From assembly GCA_030374735.1 (NCBI GenBank), contig JASCIV010000056.1:1-56942 (forward strand): a stretch of 56,942 bases of DNA, written 5' to 3'. Both the position numbers and the translations under genes were made by a program. Shown here piece after piece: positions 38,380-47,636 of the stretch. The stretch is from Gracilaria caudata (Eukaryota > Rhodophyta > Florideophyceae > Gracilariales > Gracilariaceae). How positions within the stretch are numbered: position 1 is the stretch's first letter; each line of letters starts with the position of its first letter. A model generated the notes under the pieces. It searched no databases. It saw nothing but the letters and a program-made list of their open reading frames with translations, and was not told where the DNA came from.

Positions 38380-39013
38380 ATGGTACGTACCTTCTTTCTC
38401 ATCAGCTTAACGTCTTCAACCTCTTGAATCTGACCGTCGGGCGCGCTGATCCCCTTTTGTGCGCTGCGTCGTCGCAGGCTTCCCAGACAGATAGAAAGGA
38501 AGAGTTTAGAAAGTATCTCGACAAGGGAAATGTACTTTCAATTCTCACTAATGTGCTCACCGATCTTTTCGAACTCGTACGTTAACACCAAAATACCAAT
38601 AGAGCGATTATCTTTTGCGCGTCGCACACCGCCAACCTAACCACAAACAAACACCACTCGCGCGTCTGCAGGAGCCCAAGCCAGAAGATCCAGCGCTCTA
38701 TCTGTACGAAAAGATAGGCGAAGCCGTCAAGAAAGTGAAGACAACTAATGCCAATCACACCGAACCGAACTCACAAAAAGACGTTGAAATGAAGGATACT
38801 TCCCAAACTCCAGTGCAGCCAACGAAGGCATCCGAAGCTGACACTGCAACCCAACAAAAACCCGCGCAAGAAAGCGTGGAAACGAAGCCAGCACCGTCCG
38901 AGCAGACCGATCCACAATCTCAGCAACCCACTCAACCTGAGCCTACTTCTGCTGCCGCTCCTACGGCTGCCGCCCCGAAAGCCCCTTTATCGGTTCCCGC
39001 TACCACTCAGTAG
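38380..39013 (+). CDS. MYCBP: MYCBP (AMY-1) family protein, three exons
   Basis: Exons 38380..38382 (ATG only), 38478..38576 and 38672..39013 give 147 residues. AMY-1/MYCBP is a small coiled-coil adaptor found in nucleus, cytosol and cilia, with AKAP and c-Myc partners in animals. After the initiator, exon 2 reads ASQTDRKEEFRKYLDKGNVL and SILTNVLTDLFEL, matching the family pattern of the human start (REQFRRYLEK.GVLDTLTKVLVALYEE). Exon 3 continues EPKPEDPALYLYEKIGEA. The family's C-terminal coiled coil is replaced by a long Pro/Gln/Thr/Ala-rich disordered tail. The human protein has 103 residues. The first exon's coding part is the start codon alone, followed directly by GTACGT. The match across exons 2-3 makes the assignment good. 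Confidence 0.82.
38383..38477 (+). other. Spliceosomal intron 1 of MYCBP, 95 nt
   Basis: The donor GTACGT directly follows the start codon. The acceptor is GTCGCAG. A CTTAAC or CTGAC sequence may be the branch site. Confidence 0.82.
38577..38671 (+). other. Spliceosomal intron 2 of MYCBP, 95 nt
   Basis: The donor is GTACGT again, the branch sequence CCTAACC lies about 36 bases before the acceptor and the acceptor is TCTGCAG. It is the same length as intron 1. Confidence 0.85.
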
Positions 39014-39331
39014 TTCATTTGCCACATACGCTTTCCATACTGTCTTTCTTTCGTTCAACGCTACGATTTCATGCTACTATCAGCAGAATATACACTGCTG
39101 CGAACGCCCGGCGCCGCCGGAATGAAACCTGAGGAGCAACGTTTTGAGATGGTTCGTCGTTTGTAGCAGGAGGCGCTGAAATGAAAAATGGACGGAGAGC
39201 AGAAACGTCGCAGCACGCCCGGCACCTTGCCACATTCGTTTACGTGCGTCGTGTACCTTGGGAAAACACGTCCAGCCTCTTTCTACTCGGTGTTGCTCTT
39301 AACGCAACAACCGAAATACCCATGCATGTTT
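39014..39331. other. Gene-free interval between convergent genes
   Basis: This 318-base stretch should contain the 3' ends of MYCBP and of the helical-repeat gene. No repeat, RNA gene or supported frame was seen. Confidence 0.5.
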
Positions 39332-41488
39332 TTACAGTTTGGCAACGCGCATGTTTGTTCGGACTGCAACAGGAGAGGATGTACTTCGGAACTGTTGTTG
39401 AGTCATGTCACCGAATAGCCGCATCATCCATACCACGCAAGCGTCTTTCTTTCCAGTGTCTAAGCCAAGCACAGCAGCTCGTACCAAAGGCAGAAATGTT
39501 TCTTTGCGATGTCTGTTCGTACCAATAAATGATGTCATTTTGTCCAAGGCGACACTGACTACTTTTTCATCGCATCTTGTTAAACAACGAAGTAGTAGAA
39601 TACCTATCATTCGGTCAGCTTGCGCTCCCACTTTGCTGGCACTTTCGATGAGAGTTGTGAGCAACTCTTCGAATGCTTGCCCATTATTTGCTGTTGCTGT
39701 GATAGCGTCAAGGAAGAGGACCACATGAAGCACGCGCTTTCTCATTGTGATTGGTATGTCACGGAAGAGATACTTCTCTATCAACAGCTTTGTCAAGGTA
39801 TCTCTCAGATATTCCGCGGCGAGCTTGGTTGACACATCTTCCTGTTTCACGAGTTCGGATAGACATTCCAAAGCAGCAGAAATAATGGGCTCTAGTTTTG
39901 GATCGCTATCTATGACCGCAACCATCTCTCTCGCAAAGATGGCCCACACATTTTCCATGTCCTCATTCAAAACGTGCTTGGATGAATGTAATGAAGCTGA
40001 TGTTGTTCGTCGTTTATTCAAAACGAGTGATAGAAAGGCGGAGAGGAACAACAAACGACGATTAGAGTTTGTTGCGGATGTTTTGTTGACAAGAATTGTG
40101 CAGATGAGATGTACGAGAGCTTCTGTGGCGTTGTGATCGTCGGCGACCAATGATGTGAGAGTATGCATCACTGCGCGTTGCGAGAGCGGGTTATCACCGT
40201 TGATAAGGCTAAGCACGCCTACGTAAGCAACTGCAACATCAGATGTGACGTTTGTGTTGGCAATGACGGTGTAAATAAAACGACGGAGCGATTGAGAGGA
40301 AGGTGCGGTTGAAAGCAATGTTGTGAAGAAGTGGATGGATGTTTGAAAGCATCTCTCCTGCTGAATGAAGTCTGCGTACGCCGTTGCTAGCGTGGTGGAG
40401 TGCTTTGAAATGGTGAGGCACATTTGATCATGAAAGGTACCTGTAGCGTCCGCAGAGGGTGCAGCGGTTCTGACATGATGTTTGTGCAGGCTAGCTTGCA
40501 TACAAGTCTGAATGGATCGACGTATTAATTGAATATGCGAGGAGGACAACGTTTTCACAGCGATCGATGATAAGGAAGATATGATGAGGATGATTGAAAT
40601 CGAAGTTCTGTGTAGACAATTGAAGGTGATGTGATCCTCGTGGCTGAATGCCAGTGTGGACACAGGCTGCTCCAAGCGCTGTAGTACTTGGTGTATGAAC
40701 TGTATGACATAGTGGTACAATGAGTGGGAGGTAAGCTTTCGAGCGGAATACATATTGATAAATCGTAACAGCGCAGCGCTAACAGCGAGGAAAAACATCC
40801 TGTTTGGGCGCTTTCTGTTATCGTTAGTATGAGTGACATGGCTTTCGCAAACAACAAGCAAAGCATCTACAAACGCTGCACTGTGCGCCCCACTGTCGAA
40901 ATACTGCAGAGAACATGCGGTGGACAGAATGTTGACAACATTGATACATGCCGCAGGCGTGATGAATTCATCGATGTCACTTTCGACGCTGCCGTGAAGA
41001 ATTGCGCGCAGCACGTTGACAAAGCGATCATAACGAGGTGAGCTTCGAAATATCGACGAAATCAGCGGCTCAGATTTTGAGGCGACGCCAATCTGTGCCA
41101 ATGACACCATCAGGGTCTGCAAATCTTGCACGTGCAAGCGAGTTGCAACGTGCTTCACGGCGGGAAGGACAAGATCGTCACAACCACGATCACAGTACGC
41201 GTAGAAGAAAAGCAAAGCTCGCAGCGACGCATTTCTGACAGCTGCAAAACGAGGTTCAGGCCGACAGGGTTGTCGCGAAACAAGTGCCAGACACGGTAGT
41301 GCCTGTCGGATCACACGGCGCGCCTGCGGCGCACGGGGATCGTGGCGAACGGCAGCAAGGATGTTCGACAAGGCGACGCGAAGCGCGTCGAACGAGGACG
41401 GCGGAAGAGTAGAAAGTTGGGCGCCCTGTGACAGCTGTTGCGACAGCTGCTGCAAGACGTGCACATGATGCTGAACCGCGTCGTCCAT
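39332..41488 (-). CDS. Large all-helical (HEAT/ARM-like) protein of unknown function
   Basis: The protein has 718 residues, no introns and no cysteine- or glycine-rich motif. It is almost entirely Leu/Ile/Val/Ala-rich amphipathic helices of about 35-45-residue period, for example VLPAVKHVATRLHVQDLQTL, IISAALECLSELVKQED and LLIEKYLFRDIPITMRKRVL. This points to a HEAT/ARM-type solenoid scaffold. The end carries MIGILLLRCLTRCDEKVVSV and a terminal basic tail. I do not recognise the family. Adaptor-complex large subunits such as AP-5 beta, nuclear import factors and checkpoint scaffolds share this appearance. Codon-level continuity over 2.1 kb makes it a real gene. It is encoded tail-to-tail with MYCBP. 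Confidence 0.7.
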   Translation of the reverse strand: MDDAVQHHVHVLQQLSQQLSQGAQLSTLPPSSFDALRVALSNILAAVRHDPRAPQARRVIRQALPCLALVSRQPCRPEPRFAAVRNASLRALLFFYAYCDRGCDDLVLPAVKHVATRLHVQDLQTLMVSLAQIGVASKSEPLISSIFRSSPRYDRFVNVLRAILHGSVESDIDEFITPAACINVVNILSTACSLQYFDSGAHSAAFVDALLVVCESHVTHTNDNRKRPNRMFFLAVSAALLRFINMYSARKLTSHSLYHYVIQFIHQVLQRLEQPVSTLAFSHEDHITFNCLHRTSISIILIISSLSSIAVKTLSSSHIQLIRRSIQTCMQASLHKHHVRTAAPSADATGTFHDQMCLTISKHSTTLATAYADFIQQERCFQTSIHFFTTLLSTAPSSQSLRRFIYTVIANTNVTSDVAVAYVGVLSLINGDNPLSQRAVMHTLTSLVADDHNATEALVHLICTILVNKTSATNSNRRLLFLSAFLSLVLNKRRTTSASLHSSKHVLNEDMENVWAIFAREMVAVIDSDPKLEPIISAALECLSELVKQEDVSTKLAAEYLRDTLTKLLIEKYLFRDIPITMRKRVLHVVLFLDAITATANNGQAFEELLTTLIESASKVGAQADRMIGILLLRCLTRCDEKVVSVALDKMTSFIGTNRHRKETFLPLVRAAVLGLDTGKKDACVVWMMRLFGDMTQQQFRSTSSPVAVRTNMRVAKL

Positions 41489-41762
41489 AAGAGCCGACGC
41501 AGAACGCGCGACGCAGATCGAGACGGGGTTAGGGCTGTCCCGCCGGGAGTGGAGGGCCAGAGCGGCACCAAACGAAATGCTGTTTGTCCAACGGCATATC
41601 TATCACTCGCCGCGGTTCAGCGATTCACTGCCGCGAGATAGGCGCACAGGCAAACAACAAAATAAAGCAAATTACGATGGTAAACTGTAAGGTGTTTTAC
41701 AAACGCATTGAGAACAAGCGAACGGGCGGCACGCGGCGGGCGTGAGGCTCCACGCTTGTGCT

Positions 41763-42353
41763 TCAGCGATCTTCCGATTCACTATCACTACTATTGTACG
41801 ACGGGCGACGCTTCCTAGACCTACTGGAAGAGCGACTAGCGTTGGGGTAATACACAGAAGAGTGAGGAAGATACGCCACCACTCTTCTCCGTCTCATCCT
41901 CGACGTGTCCGGTTTCCTCCTCTCGGGGATACGCACCGGCGCCGATTTGGGCAGGAACGTGGCGCCGCCCGTGCGAGCAGCCGCAGACGGCTCTGTTCTG
42001 CCCCTGTGTCTGAGCTGAATATCCTCGTCAGACTCAAATCCATCTGAAGTGTAGCCGTGCTCATGGTCTGACAGATCTTCATCGAGCTTTAACATCATCC
42101 AATCATCACTCGAAGATGGCGGTCGTTGTTGCGCCACATTTTTCTTGGTCGGTTGTCGCGGATGGGCAAGCCGGAACTTCGAACGCTGCACGATGGCCGT
42201 GGGCGTGGTGCACTTGGGCTGCGGGTAACGATGATTGGGCGCGCGATGAAAGCCTGCAAGTCCGTCGCTCATGAAGTGCGGACTGCACGGCGGACTCTGT
42301 GGGGCGATGATTAGGTTGGTGTCATTCCTGGTGGAGGAAGAATGCTTCACCAT
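41763..42353 (-). CDS. Arg/Ser-rich, acidic-patch disordered protein, function unknown
   Basis: The ATG at 42353 gives 196 residues. The same frame stays open to 42743 without an ATG, so an upstream coding exon remains possible. The protein is predicted to be disordered: a Pro/Ser-rich start, a basic centre (RSKFRLAHPRQPTKKN), an acidic patch (DDWMMLKLDEDLSDHEHGYT, then SDGFESDEDIQL), and a basic Arg/Ser end (SRSSSRSRKRRPSYNSSDSE). These resemble nuclear or chromatin/RNA-associated low-complexity proteins. The conserved-looking core around SSSDDWMMLKLDEDLSDHE could be a short binding motif. I recognise no family. The local DNA is GC-rich, which favours spurious long frames, hence the modest confidence. 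Confidence 0.45.
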   Translation of the reverse strand: MVKHSSSTRNDTNLIIAPQSPPCSPHFMSDGLAGFHRAPNHRYPQPKCTTPTAIVQRSKFRLAHPRQPTKKNVAQQRPPSSSDDWMMLKLDEDLSDHEHGYTSDGFESDEDIQLRHRGRTEPSAAARTGGATFLPKSAPVRIPERRKPDTSRMRRRRVVAYLPHSSVYYPNASRSSSRSRKRRPSYNSSDSESEDR

Positions 42354-42832
42354 GGCGTCTACAGATTTATGCACGCGAGGCGAGATTGGATGCGATAACA
42401 GGCGCTCGAGGCACACGGGCAGTCGAGAGTTGGGCTGAGCCAGCGGCGCGGCAGCGTCGGCGATGTGGGCGTGGCGAGCGATTTTATAAGCGCTCAGATG
42501 GGTGCACAGCGTGTGGAAGCAGGCGAGAATCAGCGAGCGCAGCGCGCACAGCGAGTGTGAGTCGGACGATGAACGGCGCAGCGTATGATTGGGCGAGGGA
42601 GGCGGATGAGAAAGGTTGTGTGACACACATTTGCATTGGCGCTGGCTGGCGGCACGTGACGCAGAGCTCTGGGAAACGCTGCTACAACGCGCTAAAACGA
42701 ACGCCCCTTTGAGTGGCGTTTGAGCGTGCGCATTGTGGCTCAAATGGCGCTACGAAATTTGAGCGATGCGACTGTACCTTCTCTTGAGAAGAGGATATGT
42801 GAAGAGATGCGAGCGCGACGCTTCCATGTGGA

Positions 42833-42884
42833 GGCGCCGGTTTGGGGCGTGACAGGGGCGCCCAAATGAGGCGCCTTTTTTTTT
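42833..42884. promoter_or_regulatory. Cluster of GGCGCC sites followed by T-run
   Basis: GGCGCC occurs at 42833, 42857 and 42870, followed by about nine T residues. The arms could fold in RNA, or the sites could bind an E2F-like factor in DNA. Both readings are inference. Confidence 0.3.
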
Positions 42885-42909
42885 GGGGGAGGTGGCAGAC
42901 AAACAAGAG

Positions 42910-42927
42910 CACGGACGAATGTCCGTG
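42910..42927. repeat. Inverted repeat CACGGAC-GAAT-GTCCGTG
   Basis: Perfect 7-bp arms flank a 4-base loop, in the GC-rich interval upstream of the disordered-protein gene. Confidence 0.5.
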
Positions 42928-43799
42928 AGCTAGCCGTTTATTTTTTGCGAGCTGTTTCGCTGTGTTTGCGACGGCGCGGAACGATTTGTCTGCCGTGGGT
43001 TGTGTGTGTGGTGATGTGTTCTGCAGTTGTTACGGAACAAAAACCCTACCCTGCCTTGTTTTCGGTGTTGTTTCTATCGCACTGCAGCAGTGCGTATTGA
43101 TACAAGTGATACGCCATTGTAAGTAAGGAATAATGACGGATGCGGGTGTGGCGGTTTTGGATGCAATCGCGTCGCGCGCGATTTGCATCCGTATCTCAAG
43201 CGCGGCGCAAGCGTGCAGCACGGCACACAACGTATGCAGCCTCCACTCATGCAGCATATCACGCCGTATCTTGGGTCGGCACCGTCAGCAGTCGGGCGTA
43301 TCGTGCGGACGTGAGATACGCTGCGCAAAAATCACTTCAAGCAACCGCGATCGACGGCCGGGCGCGGAGGGGGCGTCGGCTCTCGCAAAGCGCTCATCGA
43401 AAACATGCAGTCACGTGAGCGTGGAACGGACCGGCTCGCAGTGGCAAGCAGCGCTCACGTGAGTGTCTTATCGATATCACGTGTGCGCGTGAGCTACAAT
43501 CTGCATGCTTGCGTGAGCGACGCTCATGTGACACTGCATGGCGTACCGCTACGTGTTTTGGCTGGCGTCGTGGCTTACGTGGACACAGCTGCTCCGTCGC
43601 CGGCACGCGCACGCGCCCGAGTGCGCGCGCCGCTCCGGCTTTCGTGCGTGATTCGTGCCGAAGCGCGATGCTCCCCAACGCCGTGGCGATGATCACAACC
43701 GACCATCCTGCGAAGGTACATAACAGATAAGCAACGTCCCCCCCGAAGGATGGCAATGCCGCGCAATGCGCGCGCCGTGGATCGCGCCTCAGCCTCAGA

Positions 43800-46007
43800 A
43801 TGGGCTGCGTTCCGTCTGCGCCGCAGCAACCTGAGCAACCCGAGCAACCCGCGCGTCCTCACGCGACTCCTGGCTCGCCTCGCAAACAGCCCGTCGCCGC
43901 AACTGCCACGCCCTATGAGACCGAACTGGGCGCCAGTTTGTCGGAGGGCGGTGGCCAGTCCGTCGCCTATCATGGCCTGTTGAACGACAAGAATGCAATC
44001 AGTCTCACCAAATCGCTTCAGTCACCGCTGCACAAGCTCGTGGAACGATCCATTCAACCTTCCGATTCTCATACTGCCTCCAATCAACGCATCACCGTCG
44101 TCAGTGGCGTCGCCATGACCATGCCTTACACCGTTATTGTATCCAAGCCTGCCGCCGAAAATCACGTGTCTCAGCTGCTCACGAACTTGTTTGAGCAGTA
44201 CAACGCCGTGTTGAATGCGTGGAATACAGACAGTGAGATATCTGCTATCAATTCGCTGCCACCCGCCAAGAAAACGCCACTGTCTGCTGAGCTTCAACGC
44301 CTGTTTTCCGTCATCGACCACGTATTCGATATCACCAACGCTCGCTTTGACCCCACCACAGCTGTGCTGAACATTTGTTTTGAGAACTGTATACGAGATA
44401 AGGGCAGGCCGCCGCAACCAAACGAACTGAGCCATTTCAAACATGCCGTCGGATGGAATCGACGTGTGAAGCGAGATCAAAACACTGTATCTCGCACCAA
44501 CGCAAATACCATTATTGACTTGGATGGAATCTCAAAGGGCTTTGTCATTGACTGTATTGTGCAGCGACTGCTTGAAAGCGGTTATACAGATGTGTATGTG
44601 GATTGGGCTGCCGATATTCGTGCCGTTGGAAACCACCCCTCCGGAAGACCATGGCGTGCGGCCTTAATTCAACCACCGCAACTCCAACGCGTGTTCAAGC
44701 ATTGGCGTGAGCGAACCTTGCCCAAGATGTTAACCACCGATGACGTTTCGCATCTTGCTTCTTTTCGATTTGACGATATTCAAGATGTTGCCCTGGCCGC
44801 TTCTGGCGACTATTTCTGCGTACAAAAGTATGGATATCATCACATTGCTCGCGGTAGCGATCTTTCCGTGATGAAAGCCAGCGCCAAATCTGTCGCTTCC
44901 GTTTGTATTGCCGCTAGTACCTGTGCGGTGGCTGATGCTGTTGCCACAGCTGCAATGACTTTTGATACTGTTTCGGAAGCGTTTGAATTTTGTGCGCAGC
45001 TGGTTGATAAGTATCCGCGTGTCATCTATGGATATTGTGTCATGGGACGTGATAGTGATGCCAATCGCTTCTCTTCTATCTTTGAACCCGTTCTTAACAA
45101 ATCTAAGCAACAGTCAGAAGCGCCGTATGATGACCAAGGTGATGTCAATGTTGTTCCATCCGACGTAATGCACAAGTTGAGAAACAAGATTTTTTCCGGG
45201 AGAGCCGTTGTTAAGTGCGGAGATCGAATGGAGGACGTGGATTCGTTAGTTTCGTTGTCGATGTCGCCAGAACAGATTGTCAGCTTTGCAGCGACGAGCT
45301 CACTTGTATCTGATGGTGAAAGAGCTTGCGAATGTTTTATTTTGCATGATAAAACGCCGTTCGGAACTGACTCAGAGAGAATTTCGCTCAATCTATTTGT
45401 CCAACGGATTTACAACGTTAATGATAATGCTGCTGTTATTGTTGCCAGAATTGAGAAGGTGCATCTTGGAGATGTAGATCGTTTGGAAGTTGTTCACGGG
45501 GACGCCGTGTTGGCCAAGAGGGACATTACACTGAGTTGTGTGAGATCGAAGTTTGAACTTGCTCCCCTTGTCGACCAGTGCAAGGATGTCTTCAGAAACT
45601 TGGCTTCTATGATATGGATTATTAGCACCACATCGGTTGAACAACAAGTGTTTGGACTTACTGCTACGTCTGTTAGCGTTTCCGAATGTACGAACGACGT
45701 TGTGAGCTTTAATGTACTGCACACGAGTGCGTTTTATGCGGCCTTTGGAGGTGTCGGATCGGAAGTTTGTCTGTATGCCCTGTCGAGTGAATTACGGGCT
45801 CTGGCCAGCAAGTATACTGGCAGAAGCGATGTGGACGAAGTGGATGAATCGCAGCTGGGATCGAAGAGTCTGGCGGTTGTTGAGGGCTCAGTTGTGACCG
45901 TGAATGATGTGCAGGATCATCACGTCGTCATGGTGCGCCTGCATAACGTTCGCCTCAATGATGGTGTTAGACAGCCGCTGATTTGGCTGCAGGGCAATTT
46001 TGTTTGA
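43800..46007 (+). CDS. ApbE-like flavin transferase fused to flavin-reductase-like domains
   Basis: The protein has 735 residues. It begins MGCVPSAPQQ, a classic N-myristoylation plus palmitoylation signal, so membrane attachment is likely. A Pro-rich linker follows. Residues ~95-400 resemble ApbE (FAD:protein FMN transferase): NAWNTDSEISAIN, ARFDPTTAVLN, IIDLDGISKGFVIDC, VALAASGDYF, and ASTCAVADAVATAAM for the metal-site Asp/Thr. The usual GGD motif reads YVDWAADIRAVG. Residues ~575-735 resemble a flavin-reductase split barrel: MIWIISTTSVEQQVFGLTAT, then SVSVSECTNDVVSFNVLHTS. Residues ~440-570 look like a weaker copy of the same barrel. ApbE enzymes attach FMN covalently to Thr/Ser of target proteins. 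A flavin-attaching or flavin-handling reductase is inferred. Confidence 0.78.
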   Translation: MGCVPSAPQQPEQPEQPARPHATPGSPRKQPVAATATPYETELGASLSEGGGQSVAYHGLLNDKNAISLTKSLQSPLHKLVERSIQPSDSHTASNQRITVVSGVAMTMPYTVIVSKPAAENHVSQLLTNLFEQYNAVLNAWNTDSEISAINSLPPAKKTPLSAELQRLFSVIDHVFDITNARFDPTTAVLNICFENCIRDKGRPPQPNELSHFKHAVGWNRRVKRDQNTVSRTNANTIIDLDGISKGFVIDCIVQRLLESGYTDVYVDWAADIRAVGNHPSGRPWRAALIQPPQLQRVFKHWRERTLPKMLTTDDVSHLASFRFDDIQDVALAASGDYFCVQKYGYHHIARGSDLSVMKASAKSVASVCIAASTCAVADAVATAAMTFDTVSEAFEFCAQLVDKYPRVIYGYCVMGRDSDANRFSSIFEPVLNKSKQQSEAPYDDQGDVNVVPSDVMHKLRNKIFSGRAVVKCGDRMEDVDSLVSLSMSPEQIVSFAATSSLVSDGERACECFILHDKTPFGTDSERISLNLFVQRIYNVNDNAAVIVARIEKVHLGDVDRLEVVHGDAVLAKRDITLSCVRSKFELAPLVDQCKDVFRNLASMIWIISTTSVEQQVFGLTATSVSVSECTNDVVSFNVLHTSAFYAAFGGVGSEVCLYALSSELRALASKYTGRSDVDEVDESQLGSKSLAVVEGSVVTVNDVQDHHVVMVRLHNVRLNDGVRQPLIWLQGNFV

Positions 46008-46043
46008 GACAGTAAAGCGTTTTGAGCCCTCCTTTTTGTTTAT

Positions 46044-47321
46044 CTATGGAGCTGTTCGTAGTGCTGGCGGCACGTGTTGCGTGACGGTTTTGCTCACGTT
46101 GTTCGCAAATTCTACCGAGTATTCTCGCCACCATTGTTGTACCTTTTGTTGGAGCAAATCGATTTCATGCGGTTTGTTTGCATAACGTTTGACAAACTCA
46201 ATCATGTTCTCGATTTCTCCGTCCACTAATAACTCTCTAAACGGGAAGAAGTATGATACTTCTTGATCGCAATTTTCAATGACTGGAATGGCACCTAGGG
46301 CCACGGCTTCATAGACTCGATGTGTCTCCATTGCATTTCCGCAAGGGGCGAAGACAAACTGACTTTCCAGAATGCTTCTCAGATACTCGGTCTTCGGATT
46401 GTTGCTTTGGTTGCTGCCGAACACTCCTTCACCTCCAAATTTCTTGGACACCTGAATGTAGCCCTTTGATTTGAGCGATTTCGAAGAGCGTAACATCTTG
46501 ACAAGACGACTTCGTCGCCTTCTCAAACTCCCACTAAAGTGCCAGAGATACTTCCTGGACGATGCCTTTGGAAGAGATAAACCGTTGCATGAACATGGAG
46601 GCTGCTTTCCTGTCTTTGCCCACTTGTCTTTCTCGGTTGACCAAGGTGTGCATTGATTCGGAAGCTGAGGGCCGAGGGGAATATAGGTGGCATGAGCGGG
46701 CATGTCTGGGATCCAATAATTCCTGACAATAAAGTCAGGTTTGAGATACCACGGCCATGTGGTGCGGTTGACTTCATTCGCAATATGCATGACTCCGACA
46801 CGAATTCTGGGGATTTGATTATCTTGAGGTTCACTGTTTTGCCATTCAAGCAACTCTCCAAGGTTGTTTGGAAGTTCTAAATGTTTTTTACTTCTCCATA
46901 TCACAATGGCTATATCACCTTCTTTGGCTTTCTGTTTCAAGTCTTCTAGACCTTGTTTACCTTCTGAAAGCATTTGAACGTTTGGAAAAGCGCTGAATAC
47001 AAAGCATCGAGTGTAGAACCAAAACTTGCATACGTAATTGTATTGCCAGGTACATCGATTTTCGCCGCCTGGCAGCAAAAACAGGGTGCGATGTTGATTA
47101 TCAAGTGACTGTTGTTTCAGTGTTGGAATGGATATTTGAAGCAAGTCGTCGTGGCCATGCTGCTTGGGGTGGAGTGCGGTGCGTTTGATATGAGTTGGGG
47201 TTGTTCCGAGCAGAGCGTACAATAATCCTGTGGTTAAAAGTCCAAGAAGAAATATGGCTTGATTCAGCGTTCTTCGAGAAGACTTTGCGCGAAGCTCATG
47301 GGTGTCGGTGATGGCAGCCAT
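46044..47321 (-). CDS. Exostosin/RXYLT1-like type II glycosyltransferase
   Basis: The protein has 425 residues. A single N-terminal membrane segment (QAIFLLGLLTTGLLYALLG, about 21-39) predicts a Golgi type II protein. The catalytic region resembles exostosin/GT47 and RXYLT1 (TMEM5) enzymes: YLWHFSGSLRRRRSRLVKML, then SILESQFVFAPCGNAMETHR and VYEAVALGAIPVIENCD, the R.YEA...G.IPV..... nucleotide-sugar signature. Upstream are GVMHIANEVNR, PDFIVRNYW and YIPLGPQL. The C terminus contains the helical QQKVQQWWREYSVEF. It probably transfers a sugar nucleotide-derived residue to glycans or cell-wall polysaccharide; donor and acceptor are unknown. Its stop codon is only 36 bases from that of the ApbE fusion, so the two 3' ends almost certainly overlap in transcript. 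Confidence 0.8.
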   Translation of the reverse strand: MAAITDTHELRAKSSRRTLNQAIFLLGLLTTGLLYALLGTTPTHIKRTALHPKQHGHDDLLQISIPTLKQQSLDNQHRTLFLLPGGENRCTWQYNYVCKFWFYTRCFVFSAFPNVQMLSEGKQGLEDLKQKAKEGDIAIVIWRSKKHLELPNNLGELLEWQNSEPQDNQIPRIRVGVMHIANEVNRTTWPWYLKPDFIVRNYWIPDMPAHATYIPLGPQLPNQCTPWSTEKDKWAKTGKQPPCSCNGLSLPKASSRKYLWHFSGSLRRRRSRLVKMLRSSKSLKSKGYIQVSKKFGGEGVFGSNQSNNPKTEYLRSILESQFVFAPCGNAMETHRVYEAVALGAIPVIENCDQEVSYFFPFRELLVDGEIENMIEFVKRYANKPHEIDLLQQKVQQWWREYSVEFANNVSKTVTQHVPPALRTAP

Positions 47322-47621
47322 GATGACAGCATGTGTGCGAAAGCTGGACGCTTGCTACTTGCCAAGTGCAGCCACACTGCTCGTAAAAGACATAGCATGA
47401 GCAAAGGGTGCCTTTGCATGGAGAAGTGTGTGTGACTCAGCAGCCCAACGGCTACGATAGCTGTGCGCTGTTTGAGCTTGAGGCATGATTTTGAAAGCAA
47501 GAGAAAGCATACAAAATTGCGATGAATACTAGTGGCCCGGCCTGCGAATGATGTGAAGTCTGGGCAACGTTCGCACGGGGCGACTGCCCTTGCACGAGAT
47601 TAGTCTATTAAACGTTATACG

Positions 47622-47636
47622 CTCGGTACTACCGAG
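47622..47636. promoter_or_regulatory. Dyad CTCGGTA-C-TACCGAG
   Basis: Perfect 7-bp arms flank one base, and a further GTCGGTACG half-site follows directly. It lies in a divergent promoter and resembles 54506-54522. Confidence 0.4.

Larger units (their letters stand above)
42354..43799. other. GC-rich 1.4-kb promoter/intergenic region
   Basis: It lies between the disordered-protein gene (-) and the ApbE fusion (+). It contains three GGCGCC sites ending in a T-run (42833-42884), TTTGAGCG/CTCAAATGGCGC repeats (42712-42775), a hairpin at 42910-42927, and several CACGTG-type E-boxes (43413-43492). Open frames such as 43133-43462 are attributed to base composition. Confidence 0.5.

Noticed and set aside
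43133..43462. 109-codon plus-strand frame
   Set aside because: GC-rich region with open frames in several phases and no family resemblance.
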